Source: Candidatus Endonucleibacter bathymodioli (GTDB taxonomy: Bacteria > Pseudomonadota > Gammaproteobacteria > Pseudomonadales > Endozoicomonadaceae). From it: a stretch of DNA of 64,000 nucleotides. Where the stretch lies: NCBI GenBank assembly GCA_030674915.1, contig JASXSV010000006.1, positions 131,654-195,653 on the forward strand, in the 5' to 3' direction. Within the stretch, counting starts at the first letter, position 1, and the number at the start of each line of letters is the position of its first letter. Shown here piece by piece: positions 16,815-25,989 of this stretch. Made by a program: the position numbers and the translations under genes. The notes under the pieces are model-generated. The model was not told where the DNA came from. It was given only the letters and a program-made list of their open reading frames with translations, and searched no databases.

Positions 16815-19630
16815 ACTACCATCATTAGATTGTCTATTCTTATCTCCGAAAGTATCATACCATTTGAATTCTACAGGTTTACTACCTTCTTTATTTCTGC
16901 CTCAAAGGCAAATCTGAATTCAGTCTGCATCGCATCCATTGTACCCTGGTTGTACCTGTTCACTGTAAAAACAAAAGTGTAATTTACACCCAAGCGTACC
17001 ATGTCTCTAAGGTAGCTAAAACTTCATCACGATGACATAATCTGTGACCCACAGGAAAACTATCACCTCTTACAAGGTCAGGATGCGTAAAAGCCATGTG
17101 CTGGTGCATCAGCGAAATGCACTAATACTCTAGTTGAATCCGGCCTAGAAGCGTTGATTTGGCTGATTATTTTTCTGAAATTTTCAAATGCACCGGCAAT
17201 ATCTTCAGAATGTCCTCCCCCCCATCTGCCTCTTCTTTACAAATGACAGAATGTATCTCTTACTGTCTTGCGTTGGTGCTACAACTACATGTTGATTCTC
17301 AGTCCTCGAACCATCCTCATTATAGTCTCTGTATCCTATGAATGACGTCCACAATTGACAGGCATCTGTTTGTTGTTTGACTGATGCGCAGGTAGAAGTG
17401 GCGCCTAACACCCTGTCTATAATAGAGTGAAGTTGTGTTTTGACGGCATTAATTACTAACCCATGCTCGCTGTTAAATCAAGCATTATGACCAAGTCAAT
17501 AATTGGTACTTTGATGTCACAGCATTGATTAATTTATTAACAAGCAAGGTGGAAGGATGCTGGTTACCACCCAAAGTGGCAGCAATATTTGTTATTACTT
17601 CACCGTCATAACTAATCACATTGCTGCAATTAGGCGTATTTTGCATAATCATATGAATGACGGAGGCGTTGAGTTTCTGTAACCATTTTTTGTCTGCTGT
17701 ACAAGGTGAACAGTCTATAGCCATAAGTGTTTTGGCTGTATGATCTTGAGTAATTGTAGAGCAATCTGCTTGACAACGGTTGCGTATAGACTGGTCAAAT
17801 TCAGTCAGAAAATCATCAACTGGCTCCCATGTTTTTTGTGTTTCACCATGCATATCTCCTGCTCCAGAGGAGTAACGTTCATAAAGTTTGAAGAGTTTGC
17901 TTGTATCAAGTGTATGTTCTGTTGAGCCTTCTTTCTGAATCAAGCTTATGATGCAGTTTTTGTTGGCAGCACCACTTTTATTATTTCCTTCTGCAAACTT
18001 GCCATCAGCTGTATTGGCACCGAGACTTGCTAGCATTTTGGATGGTTTTGACATATTAATATTTACATCATGACTTTCTTTCTCATTTGATGGACATGAT
18101 TCGTTTACATTTGTAATTTATTTAGCTCTAATACTAATCTTTCATTTCAACCCCGTTAAGAAAAGGCGCAACATGCTCTGCGTTAAGTTTATATTCACTT
18201 GTAAGATGACAACGGCAATCTAACCCTTTTCTTATATCATCTGTGTAAGTATCCTGATCTGTCTTTGTATTCTCTACCTGTGCTAGGTGAGGAAACTTGT
18301 GTTTTACTACTGTGGCCGCAGTCATATACAATAAAATAGATGCGATAGACCTTAGTGCTTCAGTGGAATCTGATTCTTTCGTTTCACTATTTTCTGATGT
18401 TGCACGTGCATTTTCTTGTCTTAATTCAGCTACTAACATGTCAAGCATTTGTTGTCTGTCTTTATAAATAATTCCATTGCAAATATTTTATACAGACTTG
18501 TGATCTGTCACTCAGAGCTTCTTTTTCTTCTAGTTTTTTGTCATGTTTCTCTTTAAACTCGGCATCTAAGCACTTGTTAGTATCTCTCGATGCTGTTTTT
18601 GTTGACTTTTTAGGTTTGCGTCTTGCTTTGTTATTCATTTATTTGTCATTGATAATTTGTTATTCATGGCGCACATGAAAACTTTATTCATGTTTTTATT
18701 TGAGTCTATGTACTCAATACAAAGCCACTTTTCATCAAGCAAGTTTCCCTCTCTGTATGCTTCGTTTCTTTTTAAAAATTTCTGCTTTATCCTGAACATC
18801 TTAAAGATATCAAGGTGACTAATTCCATCCATTTTCCAGAAGCGAGTAATAGACATGGCTAATTTTTTGGCAGGAACCTGTTCATACCATTGACAGATAA
18901 AAATGCCAAGCCATTTCTTTGCGGAGATGATAGTTTTAGCTCGTGACTTGCCTTCAAAAAATCAGCGGTGATTTTTGTAGCAACGGTATCCGTACTGACA
19001 GGTTCTGTGCACCCGGTAGTTGACACTAAGCACTTTAAAAGACCAGTATCTTTAGGTAATGTTTCTTTAACGTGAGGTCTTATACGATTAAACCAGCTAA
19101 TAGCATTGATAATAGTTACTATATCTGTTGCTGTTCTTATGAAACTTTTCTGGTTGTCCATAAGGGCTTTCTTGCAATCTGCATCACCGAACATAGCTAA
19201 ATAGGCAATATTGATAAGTGCACTATGGTGATTTTTCCATACTGGCTATATCTTTAGTTATGAGGTTTTTTATATCATGGGCATATTCTATGCGATTGCT
19301 TTTTATTAAGCAGAATGCCTTCAGCCAAAAGAGTACAGCTTTTTTTAGATCCTCCTTTACATCGTATACTGACCCCCTCTTCTTCTTCAAATCCTCTAGT
19401 CCAGGGGGTGGCGGAGTGCCCATAAAAACTGTTGCAAGTTTATTTGTATCAATAAAGTTTTTATTTTCTGCTGTACTTTGCGTTTCTTGAGTATCAACTG
19501 TAGTTGCTGGTGTTGCTGGTGTTGCTGGTAGAATGAGTTCTACAATGGCAGGATTAAAGTCTTCTCCAAAACCAAACGCACAAATAGCGTTGAAACAAGT
19601 TAATAAAATTAAGGTATACAATTTTAACAT
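16815..19630 (-). pseudogene. N-terminal part of the broken TROVE-vWA-RING gene (signal peptide, Ro60-like TROVE, two vWA segments)
   Basis: At least seven frame breaks. The ATG at 19630 opens a signal peptide (LYTLILLTCFNAICAFG). After a slip near 19230 comes NIAYLAMFGDADCKKAL and SFIRTATDIVTIINA. After a slip in T5 near 18893 comes ICQWYEQ, then ITRFWKMDGISHLDIFKM, the Ro60/TROVE signature (AVTKYKQRNGWSHKDLLRL in human Ro60). Then PSKMLASLGANT (Ro60 LLRNLGKMTAN) and a degenerate MIDAS AIDCSPC near 17700. A second vWA follows with a good MIDAS (VIMLDLTASMG, ~17470), FIGYRDYNEDGSR, a break in a C7/G7 tract at 17217-17223, GGGHSEDIAGAFENF, LVHFADAPAHG, another slip, and VNYTFVFTV. Ro60 binds misfolded RNAs and Y RNAs. 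The broken pieces at 17205-18448 and 18635-19194 are not separate genes. Confidence 0.8.
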
Positions 19631-19657
19631 ACTACAGCCTATAAGTTATCTAGGGAT

Positions 19658-19700
19658 TAATGCTTAATGCTTAATGCTTAATGCTTAATGCTTAATGCTT
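19658..19700. repeat. 7-bp tandem repeat (TTAATGC, about six units)
   Basis: Six head-to-tail TTAATGC units start at 19658 and end at 19700. They lie 28 bases upstream of the start codon of the signal-peptide/TROVE reading frame (minus strand), where copy-number change could alter promoter or leader spacing. Confidence 0.9.
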
Positions 19701-19770
19701 ACGACCAATTTTGGCAGGTTTATCATAATGGCATATGAAATGGTATGCAACTAAAATAATTTAAGTTATT

Positions 19771-20967
19771 GAGACCTTGGCACGATAACGCTGCATAAGC
19801 CCCACTATTAATTAAATCGTATTTTTTTGAAGATAAAGCCTTAAAAAACACTATTTTAGCTCGAATACTCGCCATTCTAGCCATTTCACCCTTCATTTTC
19901 GATTTTCAGGCGCAACTTGCTTGCTGAATCGATAAACCTCGTTTAAGATTGTGCGCACGCACATTATTTCAAAACGTGTGCGGTTTCGGCTTAAGCCAAG
20001 ATAACGAGCTTTCGCCATGCCATAGTGTAATTTTAAAACGCCAAATACTCGCTCCACAGTGCAGCGCACACCAGAATGTAAACGGTTAAAGCACTTATCA
20101 TTTTTTGTTAATGGTTTATTTCTATAAGCACGTTTTATTATTCTGTTATCAATATTTCTATCATCCAGCCATTCACTGTTCTTCTTGCTGGAATAGGCAC
20201 TATCCGCATAAGCAGATGACTCTTCACCATCTAATAGCTCGGTGAAACAATTTGAATCGTGAACATTTCCTGCGGTGTAATCGATCGATTTTATCAGCCC
20301 ATCCTCATCGATATTTATGTGCGCTTTATAGGCGTAGGTACTTTCACTCTTCCCGTAAGAATCGGCTTTCACGCTCCACTTCGCATCAGGATTCTGGGTT
20401 GAGTGCTTTTCTTTATCCTTATTTGGACGACACTGTTTAGCCTAAATTACGCTAGCATCAACAATATTGATACCTCCAGATTTAATATAAAGACCTTGAT
20501 CTATAAGCTGGGAATTGATTTCTTGAAGCAACTTATCCATAAACAACAATTTATCTAGCTTCTGTCTAAATCGCCAAAAAGTACTGTGGTCCGGCACTGA
20601 CTCTGAAATGTCTAGCGCAATAAATCGACGAAATAAAAAATCGCGAGCAAATTGTTTCTCTAGGGCCGAATCGCTTAATTTATACCAACTTTGCAGCAGC
20701 AGTGCCTTAAACATCATCAGTGGCGACCATGCCTTCTCGCCTAGAGAATTTGAATGCATATCTTTCAGATGATGCTCTAAGCGAGCCCAATCAATGAGTT
20801 CATGGACAGAGTCGAGCTTTCACTGCATCGTGATCAACCAGCATTGAATCTGCTAGACTGCACTGCTTCAGATTTTTTCAAACCATAATTTCACCAAAAT
20901 GCATTGATTGTGCAAGGCTTATTATACCTGATTTTCAGTTGTTTAGAGAGACTCGCGCAAAGGTCTC
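19771..20967 (-). mobile_element. IS5-family insertion sequence, complete ends
   Basis: The ends are inverted: GAGACCTTGGCACGA at 19771 and, reversed, GAGACCTTTGCGCGA ending at 20967, giving 1197 bp. It contains one transposase gene on the minus strand, inactivated by stops. Fragments of the same element lie at 8136, 39921, 40943, 44470 and 46737. Confidence 0.85.
19893..20828 (-). pseudogene. IS5-family transposase with two nonsense codons
   Basis: From the ATG at 20828 the frame reads Met-Gln-stop (TGA at 20822-20820), then SVHELIDWARLEHHLKD, then SPLMMFKALLLQSWYKLSD. An amber stop interrupts VDASVI-AKQCRPNKDKE near 20442. Beyond it come the catalytic region (HINIDEDGLIKS, GNVHDSNCF, SAYADSAYSSKK), NKPLTKNDKCFNRLHSG, TVERVFGVLKLHYG and ARYLGLSRNRT. 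The order and motifs are typical of IS5 DDE transposases (~310 aa). Both breaks are single-base changes, so loss is recent. Confidence 0.85.
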
Positions 20968-21212
20968 ATCTTCATTTTGATAACAACTTTTAATAACAAC
21001 TAACGGTTTCTATAGACCAACTTACGAGCATTATCCTTCTGTTCTGTTTTCCACGGTCACACGAATTCATAATAATAGCCGCTTGAACCTAAACTTATTC
21101 CTAATTCGCAGATTACCTTACTGTTGTGTACTCCAAGTGTACTATACCTATACTCTTTGAAATCTGGGTAGGTATAGACACCTACCGACAGATATCTGAT
21201 ACTTCACTCAGT

Positions 21213-22283
21213 TTACACGCTGCCCTCATCCTTACCCTGATCCTTATCCTTACCCTGATCCTTACCCTGATCCTTATCCTTATCCTGACCCTTATCCTGA
21301 TCCTTACTCGCAACTTCTGATTGTAAACAAGCTGGCAGCGCTCCGTTTAATCCCGTTAGATCGTTTCTCATATTATTATAACCAATCTCATCGGCATTAC
21401 AATGAAACCATAGCCGAAGCTTTATACGGTTCTCTTCAGGCATATCGTCTTTAGTCATGCTATTCAGAAATTCGCTTAGATTGCCCATTGTGATCATATC
21501 ATTCATTTCGTCTTGATTCTCTCTGAGGAGATGGTCACCAGTGGTATTATGTTTTAATGCAAGAGTCTTGAATTTCTCATGACTTTCTTCGATTCTGGAT
21601 GCAAGATCTAACTTAGCCGCTTTGAAGAATGCTATCATCCCAGCTTCATCAGGAAAATCTTTATATTCACTATTCAAACTCTTTGCTCTGATGCTCTTTA
21701 ATTCACGAACAAGTTTTCTATCTAGCTTATTACTCATCATTTCCTTAGCATCCTGACTTAAAGCAAAAGCTTGAGCGCTCGTCCATAGGAACACATTAAA
21801 GCCTTTAACGTTATCAAATCTTCCCTTTTTCAGATCTTCTGTTGCAGCAACTCTCGCAGCTATCCTCTCTTTTAACAGCTTTTCTGGAACCTCTATTTTG
21901 TCAGATAACAACTTTATATTCTTTTTTAAATGTGTCAGAGCAGCCTGATTGATCTCCAGATTCCCAACAGATTCAAGTTTTTTAAACATCTTATCGTAAT
22001 GAGCACTCTGAGCATCATTATTCTCATATTTTGTCCTATCTAACAGCATATTGGTTATCATTTTCTCAACAGGTACTACTCTTCTTAGCACAATGACTCT
22101 ATCTATGCTTAACTTTCGTCTTAATTTATTAAGCTTTGAGATTATGCCATTATCCCACGAGTCTCGTACCTTTCGAGCACAAAAAGATTTCGCCCTAGCC
22201 ACCATATTTGTGCTTGCTTTTGATCTAGCTCTAGTCACGGGCGTCTTTATACCAGCCATTCTTAGCTTATTAAAAAAACTCAT
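21213..22283 (-). CDS. Hypothetical coiled, basic protein with a Lys/Asp/Gln-rich repeat tail
   Basis: 356 residues, preceded by GGAGAG eight bases before the ATG, a good ribosome site. No signal peptide. The N-terminal ~60 residues are strongly basic (TRARSKAST, KLNKLRRKLS). The body is predicted helical by composition (e.g. LTHLKKNIKLLSDKIEVPEKLLKERIAAR). The last ~30 residues are repeats of KDQGKDKDQ, encoded by a 12-bp near-tandem DNA repeat (21225-21307). I do not recognise the family. The basic N-terminus plus repetitive tail resembles bacterial effectors or DNA-binding proteins, but that is speculation. It sits beside an IS5 copy. Confidence 0.65.
   Translation of the reverse strand: MSFFNKLRMAGIKTPVTRARSKASTNMVARAKSFCARKVRDSWDNGIISKLNKLRRKLSIDRVIVLRRVVPVEKMITNMLLDRTKYENNDAQSAHYDKMFKKLESVGNLEINQAALTHLKKNIKLLSDKIEVPEKLLKERIAARVAATEDLKKGRFDNVKGFNVFLWTSAQAFALSQDAKEMMSNKLDRKLVRELKSIRAKSLNSEYKDFPDEAGMIAFFKAAKLDLASRIEESHEKFKTLALKHNTTGDHLLRENQDEMNDMITMGNLSEFLNSMTKDDMPEENRIKLRLWFHCNADEIGYNNMRNDLTGLNGALPACLQSEVASKDQDKGQDKDKDQGKDQGKDKDQGKDEGSV
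21225..21307. repeat. Imperfect 12-bp tandem repeat coding for the KDQG tail
   Basis: Alternating CCTTACCCTGAT and CCTTATCCTGAT-type units, about seven in all, within the 3' end of the reading frame at 21213-22283. The reading frame is kept, so unit gain or loss would only lengthen or shorten the tail. Confidence 0.8.
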
Positions 22284-22497
22284 TTTTTTGTTCTCTCCAT
22301 AGAATAAAAGTTTATAATTTAAAGATTAGACAATTTACACACACATATGCTAAGTATTGTTGTTTTTTTCGAAATAAGAAGGTAAGTAGATAAAATATTG
22401 GCGGTTTAGACGTAGAAACTCTTATAATAATCATTACAAAAGTCATCTACCGTAAATCGAAGTAGGTGCTACCTAATATCAAATACATTTTGCACAC

Positions 22498-23580
22498 TCA
22501 TTTTTTTAATGATGATTTTCTAGCTTTGTAAACCGTAAATCCATCCTTTACAACTACTATATCACAACATCCAAATACCTTTTTTATAATTGGTTCATAC
22601 ACTAAAAAGCTATTAGCCACAATGCGAATCTCCCCGCAGGCATGCAAATAACGGTATGCATCTACAAAAAATTGCTCTGTTACATCGTAGTGTGTTTTAA
22701 CTCCTTTATGAAAAGGAGGATTTGATAAAATCAAGTCAAAACTTTGATTAATAGATCCAAGACCATCACTGGCCAGAACTTGGCACTCTTCTATATTATT
22801 TAAGCGTAACGTTTGCTTGGCACTATCAAGAGCCAAAGCATCGCAATCAACCAACGTAAGCTTTGCATTTGGTAGCATTGCTACAGCAAAAGCACCTATT
22901 ACACCTGACCCACAGCCAAAATCCATTATTTTTTCACCTTTAATATCAGTCAGGCTTTGCAAAAAAACTTCAGTTCCTCGATCAAGGCGACCATGACAGA
23001 ATACCCCAGGCAATGATAAAATTTTTAGTATTTTCTCTTCTGCCTGAACTTTAAACCCCTGATAATAATCTTCTATTTTAAATGCGGGGGACTTATTATT
23101 TAGCCCTGATGCTTCTATGAGCACACAATGACGAGCACTATCGATACTAATAACTTCCATAAACCGATGCTTGAGTCTCTTACTCCATGATTTTATTCCC
23201 TCCTTATTTTCTCCAACCAGCCAAACCTTCCCTTCAGGAGTAATCACTGGGGCAATCATATCTAGCCAGAAATCCATTAACTGCTTGCTTTTTTGGAGAA
23301 ACATCAAGACACCATCGAACTTGAGCTCCTGCCCCCCACTAAGAGTTGCTCCATAAACCAGAACCTGCCTGATTCCGCCAGTCTGCCAATAAGGTGCCAT
23401 ACGTGAATATATTGAAAAGTCCTGAGTAAATCCCAGTATATTAGTAGCAATATTTTTTGATAACAGCCCTGTAGCAAGATCATCAGCAGGGGGCGCTAAT
23501 ATCAACAAGCGCTCTGATCGAAGAATATCGGTATTACGCATAACAAGCTGAGAGGTTCTAGCAAACTCTGTAAGATTCAT
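22498..23580 (-). CDS. rsmC: 16S rRNA (guanine-N2) methyltransferase, RsmC type
   Basis: Uses S-adenosylmethionine to methylate G1207 of 16S rRNA in the small subunit (function of the RsmC family). The ATG at 23580 gives 360 residues; an in-frame start at 23622 would add 14 residues not expected from family length (E. coli RsmC 343). The N-terminal half is the degenerate, non-catalytic methyltransferase-like domain of the family. The C-terminal half has LPGVFCHGRLDRGTEV, motif I DFGCGSGVIGA, LTLVDCDALALD and the catalytic NPPF in LSNPPFHKG, then GEIRIVANSFL. RlmG shares the fold, but the LPGVF and NPPFHKG context is more RsmC-like. It stands alone, with IS relics upstream. Confidence 0.87.
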   Translation of the reverse strand: MNLTEFARTSQLVMRNTDILRSERLLILAPPADDLATGLLSKNIATNILGFTQDFSIYSRMAPYWQTGGIRQVLVYGATLSGGQELKFDGVLMFLQKSKQLMDFWLDMIAPVITPEGKVWLVGENKEGIKSWSKRLKHRFMEVISIDSARHCVLIEASGLNNKSPAFKIEDYYQGFKVQAEEKILKILSLPGVFCHGRLDRGTEVFLQSLTDIKGEKIMDFGCGSGVIGAFAVAMLPNAKLTLVDCDALALDSAKQTLRLNNIEECQVLASDGLGSINQSFDLILSNPPFHKGVKTHYDVTEQFFVDAYRYLHACGEIRIVANSFLVYEPIIKKVFGCCDIVVVKDGFTVYKARKSSLKK

Positions 23581-23616
23581 GATTAATTTCAAGCTCAGTG
23601 AAAACCAGCATTTTAT

Positions 23617-23672
23617 ACCCATTCCCCTTGAAGGCGCTAGGTTGTTGATGACTATCTATTAAACTAACCCCC
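23617..23672. repeat. Dispersed palindromic repeat, one arm
   Basis: Reads TATACCCATTCCCCTTGAAGG then gctaggttgttgatgac, the left arm of the dispersed repeat. The inverted arm is missing. It overlaps the unlikely upstream start of rsmC. Confidence 0.55.
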
Positions 23673-23694
23673 TCTAAACATCATACAACCCCCG

Positions 23695-24396
23695 AGCTGG
23701 CAGTGCGCTTTCAAATCCACCCGCTCATAGAGCGAGAACTACTGATGCGAGCAGATGAGCTATTCGAAGGCACGGTTGGTAAGAATACTAAAAGTTATCT
23801 AGATAAAGTCACCAAGCCTTATGTCATACGTCCAAGATCTCAGTGTACTGCGGTTTTTTAGTACGCAATCTCTATTATCGAAAAAAGTAGCAAGTTTGGT
23901 CCATATCCGCTGAAAGGACTAACTCTTGATCGTCCTGACCAGTGTAGGTTCTGGAGACATATAGAGACTATATTCCTATGGCGCATGGTTTATGCACCTG
24001 ATAGCCATTATGGCCTGATTCAGTCGTAGCGTTCTTGCTTGGCTAGCAATCTACACACCATGGGCACTGATTTCTGTGTGGATGCCGTTGATGAAGCTCT
24101 GGATCACTTTGGAACCAGAATATTTTCAGAAGTCAGTTCCTCTCGATGCCTATACCCTCGCTTTCAAAGATCTCAATATAGATGGAAAAGGCTGCCTTAA
24201 TGATAATATTTTTGTTGAACTACTCTGCCTTAGTGTAAAGTGTGCATGCGTCTACCAGAAAAAGTTAAATAATACTTTAAAGTTAAAACAAAAATTGAAG
24301 GGTTATGTTCAGTTATATAATTATGAACACCCTCCTGAGGGTTTGGACAACAATACATCTGGCCAAACTTTGATTAACTGGGGCCTGTGCACCTAA
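23695..24396 (+). pseudogene. IS3-family transposase relic (orfA and orfB pieces)
   Basis: Two parts are legible. At 23700-23790 an orfA trace reads FQIHPLIERELLMRADELFEG (IS3 orfA form: VHPTQI-WKRALLEGAADLF). From about 23890 the orfB core reads SKFGPYPLKGLTLDRPDQ, then traces of AHGLMHL-AIM and TDFCVDAVDEALDHFG, then in another frame DGKGCLNDNIFVELL and NYEHPPEGLDN, matching the DNIFVERLWRSLKYE and YNxxRPHSAL blocks of IS3 integrases. Frames change several times, so it is dead. The 106-codon frame at 24076-24396 is only its tail. The beginning and end of the element are not visible. Confidence 0.75.
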
Positions 24397-24516
24397 CTAT
24401 GGAATTATGCTATATTTTAACGATATTATTCGACACTTACCCTGTATGAAGATAAATTTCACATATTCTCTTCATGTTTATCGAGTACTTTGGGAAAAGT
24501 CAGGGCTGGATAGGGT

Positions 24517-25989
24517 ATGAGTGAAGAAATTCTGATGAACATCACGCCTATGGAGTCCCGTGTAGCCTTAGTCGAAAACGGCATTCTTCAGGAAATTCAT
24601 ATCGAACGATCCAGCAATAGGGGTATCGTTGGCAATATTTATAAAGGCAAGGTAGTTAGAGTTCTGCTGGGAATGCAAGCCGCATTTGTAGATATAGGCC
24701 TTGAGCGAACAGCGTTTATCCATGCTAGTGAATTAGTACCAAAAAGTGAAAAGCTAAGGGTAGAACAAGTTGAGCAGCCTATTGTCAAATTGGTTCATGA
24801 AGGGGCATTCATAACCGTGCAGGTGACCAAAGACCCACTGGGAACCAAAGGTGCACGCTTGACAACGAATATTTCCCTGCCCGCACGTTATTTGGTACTA
24901 GTACCCCAGAGTAACCATGTAGGTATTTCTCTTCGTATTAGAGATGAGGAAGAACGTAAGCGGCTCCTATCATTGGTAGAAAGCTGCGTAGAGTATAAAG
25001 ATCAACAAACACAGAACGGATTTATATTACGCACCGCAGCCGAAGGAATAGGTGCGCAAGAAGTCCGTACTGACATTGCGTTTTTGCACCGACTATGGCA
25101 GAGCATCAAAGAGAATATCAAGAGCAGTAAAGCGCCAGCAGTTGTCTATGAAGATCTTTCCCTTCAGTTAAGAACTATGAGAGACCTTATTAATCCGACA
25201 ATTGAAAGAATTCGTATTGACTCCAAGGAAGCATTTCAACAAGTACACAACTTTGTCAAGATGCTAGTGCCAGAGGTTGTTGGTAGGGTCGAGTACTATC
25301 TAGGAGAGCGCCCCATCTTTGATTTATTTGGGGTCGAGGATGAAATCAGCAAAGCATTAAATCGTAAAGTTCAATTAAAATCAGGAGGTTACCTTATTAT
25401 TGACCAGACAGAGGCATTGACCACCATTGATATTAATACTGGAGCTTTTGTAGGGCATCGAAATCTCGCGGAAACCATTTTTAAGACCAACTTGGAAGCT
25501 ACAACTGCCATCGCTAGGCAACTGCGTTTAAGAAATCTTGGAGGTATTATAATTATTGATTTTATTGACATGAAAAATGTTGAGCATCAGCGACAAGTGC
25601 TAAGGGCCTATGAAAAAGTCCTTGGAAAGGATAATGCGAAAATCAACACAACTAACATCAGCCACTTGGGTCTGGTAGAAATGACCAGAATACGGACTAG
25701 AGAGTCGCTGGAGAATGTGTTGTGTGGTCCTTCTCCAGCCTGTAACGGTCGTGGCAAATTAAAAACATCTAAAACTGTTTGCTATGAGATACTTAGGGAG
25801 GTTTTGAGGGCTTTTTATGCTTATAAAAGTGAAGGGTATTTGGTATTAGCCTCTGAGTCTGTACTTGACAGACTGCTAACCGAAGAATCCAGCAATGTTG
25901 CTAACCTTGAGGAATTTATTAATAAGCCGATTCGTCTCCAAGTGGAACCTATCTATAATCAGGAGCAGTTTGATGTGGTTCTCGTATAA
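24517..25989 (+). CDS. rng: Ribonuclease G
   Basis: An endoribonuclease that matures the 5' end of 16S rRNA and cuts AU-rich single-stranded RNA; related to the catalytic half of RNase E. It has 490 residues, like E. coli RNase G (489). An S1-like RNA-binding region is at ~38-125 (IYKGKVVRVL, AAFVDIGLERTAFIHASEL). The catalytic aspartates are Asp305 (TIDINTGAF) and Asp348 (IIIDFIDM), the same positions as in the E. coli family. The Zn-link that joins protomers normally reads CPxC; here it is SPAC, with Ser406 in place of the first Cys (Cys403 and Cys409 remain). yhdP begins on the next base after the stop, the usual rng-yhdP operon. Confidence 0.95.
   Translation: MSEEILMNITPMESRVALVENGILQEIHIERSSNRGIVGNIYKGKVVRVLLGMQAAFVDIGLERTAFIHASELVPKSEKLRVEQVEQPIVKLVHEGAFITVQVTKDPLGTKGARLTTNISLPARYLVLVPQSNHVGISLRIRDEEERKRLLSLVESCVEYKDQQTQNGFILRTAAEGIGAQEVRTDIAFLHRLWQSIKENIKSSKAPAVVYEDLSLQLRTMRDLINPTIERIRIDSKEAFQQVHNFVKMLVPEVVGRVEYYLGERPIFDLFGVEDEISKALNRKVQLKSGGYLIIDQTEALTTIDINTGAFVGHRNLAETIFKTNLEATTAIARQLRLRNLGGIIIIDFIDMKNVEHQRQVLRAYEKVLGKDNAKINTTNISHLGLVEMTRIRTRESLENVLCGPSPACNGRGKLKTSKTVCYEILREVLRAFYAYKSEGYLVLASESVLDRLLTEESSNVANLEEFINKPIRLQVEPIYNQEQFDVVLV

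Noticed and set aside
18134..18448. Independent small genes between 16.8 and 19.6 kb
   Set aside because: The pieces run in order through one TROVE-vWA protein when frames are joined, so they are parts of one broken gene.
19658..19700. CRISPR array
   Set aside because: The units are 7 bp with no spacers; it is a simple tandem repeat. No CRISPR-like repeats or cas genes were seen anywhere in the window.
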